Assembly (NCBI GenBank): GCA_015657435.1
Contig: JADLKH010000006.1
Location: 24,539-32,562, forward strand
Direction of reading: 5' to 3'
Length of the DNA: 8,024 bases
Source: Synergistales bacterium
Lineage (GTDB): Bacteria > Synergistota > Synergistia > Synergistales > 79-D21
The notes beneath the pieces were generated by a model. It saw only the letters and a program-made list of their open reading frames with translations, was not told the DNA's origin and made no database searches. Shown here in pieces: positions 5,812-8,024 of this stretch (positions within the stretch are counted from its first letter, which is position 1; each line of letters begins with the position of its first letter). Made by a program: the position numbers and the translations under genes.

Positions 5812-7155
5812 CTACCACTTCAGACCCTTGACAAAAATCCAGGCGATCGCAACCGGAGCAACGATGCGCACGATCCATACCCAGGCGGTCTCCCAGGCAA
5901 ACGGAACCTTGCCTTCGTTGTTCGCTTCCTTCTTGCCGGATTCAAGCCAGACCCAGCCCACAAAAACGGCGATGAAGATTCCACCCAGAGGAAGAAGGAC
6001 GTTGGAGGAGATGAAATCCATCGCGTCGAGGAAATCCTTTCCGGCGATCTTCGGGAACTTGCCACCGAGAGAAAGGGCGGAAGGAATGCCGAGGGCCGTG
6101 ATGACCGCACCCAAAAGCCAGGAAGCCTTCTCGCGCGTCCAGCCCATCTCGTCCTTGAAGTAGGCGACGCAAACCTCGAGGAGGGAAACAGAGGAGGTCA
6201 GGGCGGCAAAGAACAACAGGAGGAAGAACAGGAAGGAGAAGAACATGCCGCCGGGCATCTGGGCAAACACGTTCGGCAGCGTGACGAAGGTCAATCCGGG
6301 GCCCGCTCCCGGCTCGATCCCGAAGGCGAAGACCGCCGGGAAGATGGCGAACCCGGCCAGAAACGCGACGGAAGTGTCGAGGGCCGCGACCGTCAACGCA
6401 GCCGACGGGAGGACTTCCTTCTTGCTCAGGTAGGAACCGTATGTGATCATGCAGCCCATTCCCAGGGAAAGAGAGAAGAAGGCCTGACCGAGAGCGGCAA
6501 ACACGGTCGCGCCGTTAAGCTTCGACCAATCGGGGCTGAGGTAGAACTCCAGGCCCTTGCTGGCGCCCGGAAGCGTCACGCCGCGTACGATCAAGACGAA
6601 GAGGATGACGAAAAGGGCCGGCATCATGATCTTGCAGTATTTCTCGATCCCCTCGCCGATTCCCTTGTAGACGATCCAGATCGTGACGACCATGAAGATA
6701 ACCTGATAGGCGACCACTTGAGGAGCGTTGGTCACGAAGGCCCCGAAAACGTCGCCCGCCTTGCCTGCGGCTCCCGCCGCCATGAGCCCGGTGAAGGACT
6801 TGATCATGTAGGCGATCGTCCAGCCCGCGATGACACCGTAGAAGGAAAGAATGATAAACCCGGCAATGACTCCCATCCAGCCGACGATCGGCCATGCCCC
6901 GCCCCTCAGCTTCTTGAAGGCTCCGACCGCGTTGAGGCCGGATGCCCGGCCGATGACGAATTCGGCCAGCATGACGGAAACTCCGATTGAGAAAACAATC
7001 GCCGCGTAAACCAATACGAACGCTGCTCCGCCGTGCTGACCAGTGATATAGGGGAAGCGCCAAATATTGCCCAACCCGACCGCGGAACCCGCGGCAGCCA
7101 TAATAAAGCCAAAACGGCTTCCCCACTGTTCACGATTCTCCGTTCCGTTGCCCAT
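5812..7155 (-). CDS. Sodium-dependent amino-acid transporter, NSS (SNF/LeuT) family
   Basis: This 447-residue membrane protein belongs to the neurotransmitter:sodium symporter family, which moves amino acids or amines into the cell with Na+. The diagnostic first segment is clear: A-G-S-A-V-G-L-G-N-I-W-R-F-P-Y (about residues 22-36), where an unwound helix binds substrate and sodium in LeuT. I count about 11 hydrophobic segments, the number reported for many bacterial members such as MhsT, and the length is normal. Others include GAAFVLVYAAIVFSIGVSVM, the FSLSLGMGCMITYGSY stretch of TM6 and the C-terminal WVWIVRIVAPVAIAWIFV. ATG 7155 follows a GAGGAGGG ribosome binding site and the stop is TAG. 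It has its own promoter and a hairpin terminator, so it looks monocistronic. Position beside the grd operon suggests glycine (or sarcosine, betaine or alanine) uptake; the substrate cannot be read from the sequence. Confidence 0.93.
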   Translation of the reverse strand: MGNGTENREQWGSRFGFIMAAAGSAVGLGNIWRFPYITGQHGGAAFVLVYAAIVFSIGVSVMLAEFVIGRASGLNAVGAFKKLRGGAWPIVGWMGVIAGFIILSFYGVIAGWTIAYMIKSFTGLMAAGAAGKAGDVFGAFVTNAPQVVAYQVIFMVVTIWIVYKGIGEGIEKYCKIMMPALFVILFVLIVRGVTLPGASKGLEFYLSPDWSKLNGATVFAALGQAFFSLSLGMGCMITYGSYLSKKEVLPSAALTVAALDTSVAFLAGFAIFPAVFAFGIEPGAGPGLTFVTLPNVFAQMPGGMFFSFLFFLLLFFAALTSSVSLLEVCVAYFKDEMGWTREKASWLLGAVITALGIPSALSLGGKFPKIAGKDFLDAMDFISSNVLLPLGGIFIAVFVGWVWLESGKKEANNEGKVPFAWETAWVWIVRIVAPVAIAWIFVKGLKW

Positions 7156-7275
7156 GATATCCCTCCTCTAGGCTGGTGGTGTTCTAGTATTTTCCTGTCC
7201 CGGAGTCATGAGAACTGCCCTGTTTTCGGCTAACGCTCACCCCCTTTCCCCGCAATGCCTCACCTCGTGAAAGTT
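7156..7275 (-). promoter_or_regulatory. Leader of the transporter transcript, unassigned
   Basis: From the predicted start point near 7275 to the ATG at 7155 there are about 120 untranslated bases. The leader is G-rich in its first half (GGGGAAAGGGGGTGAGC near 7250-7234) and contains no glycine-aptamer core or other riboswitch pattern that I recognise, no T-tract terminator and no credible small ORF with a ribosome binding site. Its length leaves room for a regulatory structure. Confidence 0.35.
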
Positions 7276-7281
7276 CATGAA

Positions 7282-7310
7282 ATTATAGAGAAAGCGCCGC
7301 GAAAAGACAA
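7282..7310 (-). promoter_or_regulatory. Sigma70-type promoter of the transporter gene
   Basis: TTGTCT (7310-7305) and a perfect TATAAT (7287-7282) are separated by exactly 17 bases on the minus strand. Transcription would start near 7275. The region between the hydrolase and transporter is markedly AT-richer than the genes, as expected for a promoter. Confidence 0.8.
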
Positions 7311-7317
7311 CTCGCGG
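7297..7317. promoter_or_regulatory. Inverted repeat over the -35 box, possible operator
   Basis: CCGCGA and TCGCGG form a perfect 6-bp inverted repeat with a 9-base centre that contains the whole -35 hexamer. A dimeric regulator bound here would compete with RNA polymerase and repress the transporter. No matching regulator gene is present in the window. Confidence 0.4.
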
Positions 7318-7357
7318 AAATCATCGGAAAAAAACTGCAATTTCAGGAATTCCGCCG

Positions 7358-7381
7358 GTTTATCCCAGTGTAAGGATAAAC
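7358..7381. repeat. Inverted repeat downstream of the hydrolase gene
   Basis: GTTTATCC and GGATAAAC form a perfect 8-bp inverted repeat around an 8-base centre, 38 bases after the hydrolase stop. It has no T-tract directly after it; a run of seven T lies about 25 bases further on (7334-7328, minus strand). It may help end the hydrolase transcript or serve as a protein site; neither is proven. Confidence 0.35.
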
Positions 7382-7419
7382 AAACCCAACGAATTAATCA
7401 ATACCCCATTTTCTGAAAT

Positions 7420-8024
7420 TCACCTCCATTTCCGATACAGTTCACCCCTTCTGGACGACCATACGGCGTGAGATTTTCTCGCCTTTTCGACATTGGATTT
7501 GCGGAGCCAGACCAGTTCCGTTCTTGGTCGGTCATCCAGCTGAAGAAGCGTTTCACCAAAAGGGTCCACAGCGAGGCTGTGACCGCCGAACCGGACAAAC
7601 GAGCTGCAATCGCAGCGATTGACGCCAACGGTAAAGACTTGGTTTTCCATTGATCTGGCGGCCAAAAGCGTTTTCCAGATTCGAACATGGTCTGCCGGCC
7701 AGGCTCCAACCACGACAAGCAACTCGGAGCCCTTCTCCACAAGGGAACGGCACTGCTCGGGAAATTCCATGTCGAAGCAGATGAGGATTCCGATTCTCCA
7801 CCCGAAAATCGCACACATCCCAAGCGTCGAACCCGGGATGAACGTTCCTGTCTCAAAATCGAAGGGAGAGGCATGAATCTTGTCGTATTCCAGAAGGACC
7901 TTCCCGTCGGGCCCAATCACATGACAACGGTTCACCGTCCCCTCGCCGCACCGTACAGCCATGCTTCCCGCAACGATCCCCATCCCGAAACGCCTCGCGG
8001 CCTTGCAGAAAGGAGCGATGGACG
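7420..8024 (-). CDS. Carbon-nitrogen hydrolase (nitrilase superfamily), N-terminus outside window
   Basis: The last 200 residues of a nitrilase-superfamily hydrolase are visible, reading in frame from 8022 to the TGA at 7420; the family is usually 260-300 residues, so roughly a quarter to a third is missing. Two of the three catalytic residues are present: Lys in L-L-E-Y-D-K-I-H-A (visible residue 48) and the nucleophile Cys in I-G-I-L-I-C-F-D-M-E-F-P-E (visible residue 82). The first catalytic Glu would lie beyond the edge. R-S-M-E-N-Q-V-F and G-H-S-L-A-V-D-P-F-G-E are also typical of the amidase branch (omega-amidase or N-carbamoyl-type enzymes). It would hydrolyse an amide of a small acid or amino acid. 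The substrate cannot be set from this fragment. It faces the same way as the transporter but is separated by 264 bases with a new promoter, so co-transcription is unlikely. Confidence 0.9.
   Translation of the reverse strand, partial: SIAPFCKAARRFGMGIVAGSMAVRCGEGTVNRCHVIGPDGKVLLEYDKIHASPFDFETGTFIPGSTLGMCAIFGWRIGILICFDMEFPEQCRSLVEKGSELLVVVGAWPADHVRIWKTLLAARSMENQVFTVGVNRCDCSSFVRFGGHSLAVDPFGETLLQLDDRPRTELVWLRKSNVEKARKSHAVWSSRRGELYRKWR

Noticed and set aside
7328..7351. Intrinsic terminator for the hydrolase ending in a run of seven T
   Set aside because: The only stem directly before the T run is three base pairs with a mismatch (CTG...CAG); the good hairpin nearby (7381-7358) is too far from the T run.
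1..8024. Mobile elements, CRISPR arrays, tRNA or rRNA genes
   Set aside because: No direct-repeat arrays, transposase-like frames, tRNA cloverleaf or rRNA motifs were seen; intergenic spaces are short and explained by regulatory elements.

Overview
The window holds most of a glycine reductase (Stickland-type) operon together with a sodium-coupled amino-acid transporter and the end of a nitrilase-family hydrolase. All seven genes lie on the minus strand, so the biological order runs from high to low coordinates. The system itself is known. The GC-rich sequence with Clostridium-type grd genes suggests an anaerobic, selenium-using amino-acid fermenter. Synergistota or a high-GC member of the Firmicutes fits best, but this is inference from gene content and base composition, not from a marker gene.

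Layout in transcription order: (1) a carbon-nitrogen hydrolase cut by the right window edge (8022-7420); (2) an intergenic region with a strong sigma70-type promoter, an inverted repeat across its -35 box and a leader of about 120 nt (7419-7156); (3) an NSS/LeuT-type sodium symporter (7155-5812); (4) a GC-rich hairpin terminator (5776-5751), a second promoter (about 5732-5705) and a glycine riboswitch (about 5692-5494); (5) grdX, trxA, grdE, grdA, grdB and grdC (5493-1), tightly spaced and each preceded by a good ribosome binding site. grdC runs off the left edge, and grdD, expected next, lies outside.

The genes form one pathway. The transporter probably imports glycine or a related amino acid. 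GrdE and GrdB form protein B, which binds glycine through a pyruvoyl group. GrdA (protein A) takes the carboxymethyl group on its selenocysteine, protein C (GrdC with GrdD) releases acetyl phosphate, and thioredoxin re-reduces GrdA. The riboswitch would switch the operon on when glycine is available.

Three genes contain in-frame TGA codons. Those in grdA (codon 44) and grdB (codon 349) are the known catalytic selenocysteines, and an ordinary annotation would break both genes. The third, codon 20 of grdX, is unexpected: the reading frame and family similarity continue on both sides and a SECIS-like hairpin follows. It is either an unrecognised selenocysteine in GrdX or a nonsense mutation. Other points of interest are a degenerate second glycine aptamer that appears to overlap the grdX ribosome binding site, a 9-bp pairing that could mask the grdX start codon, a textbook intrinsic terminator between grdB and grdC, and the absence of trxB from its usual place beside trxA.
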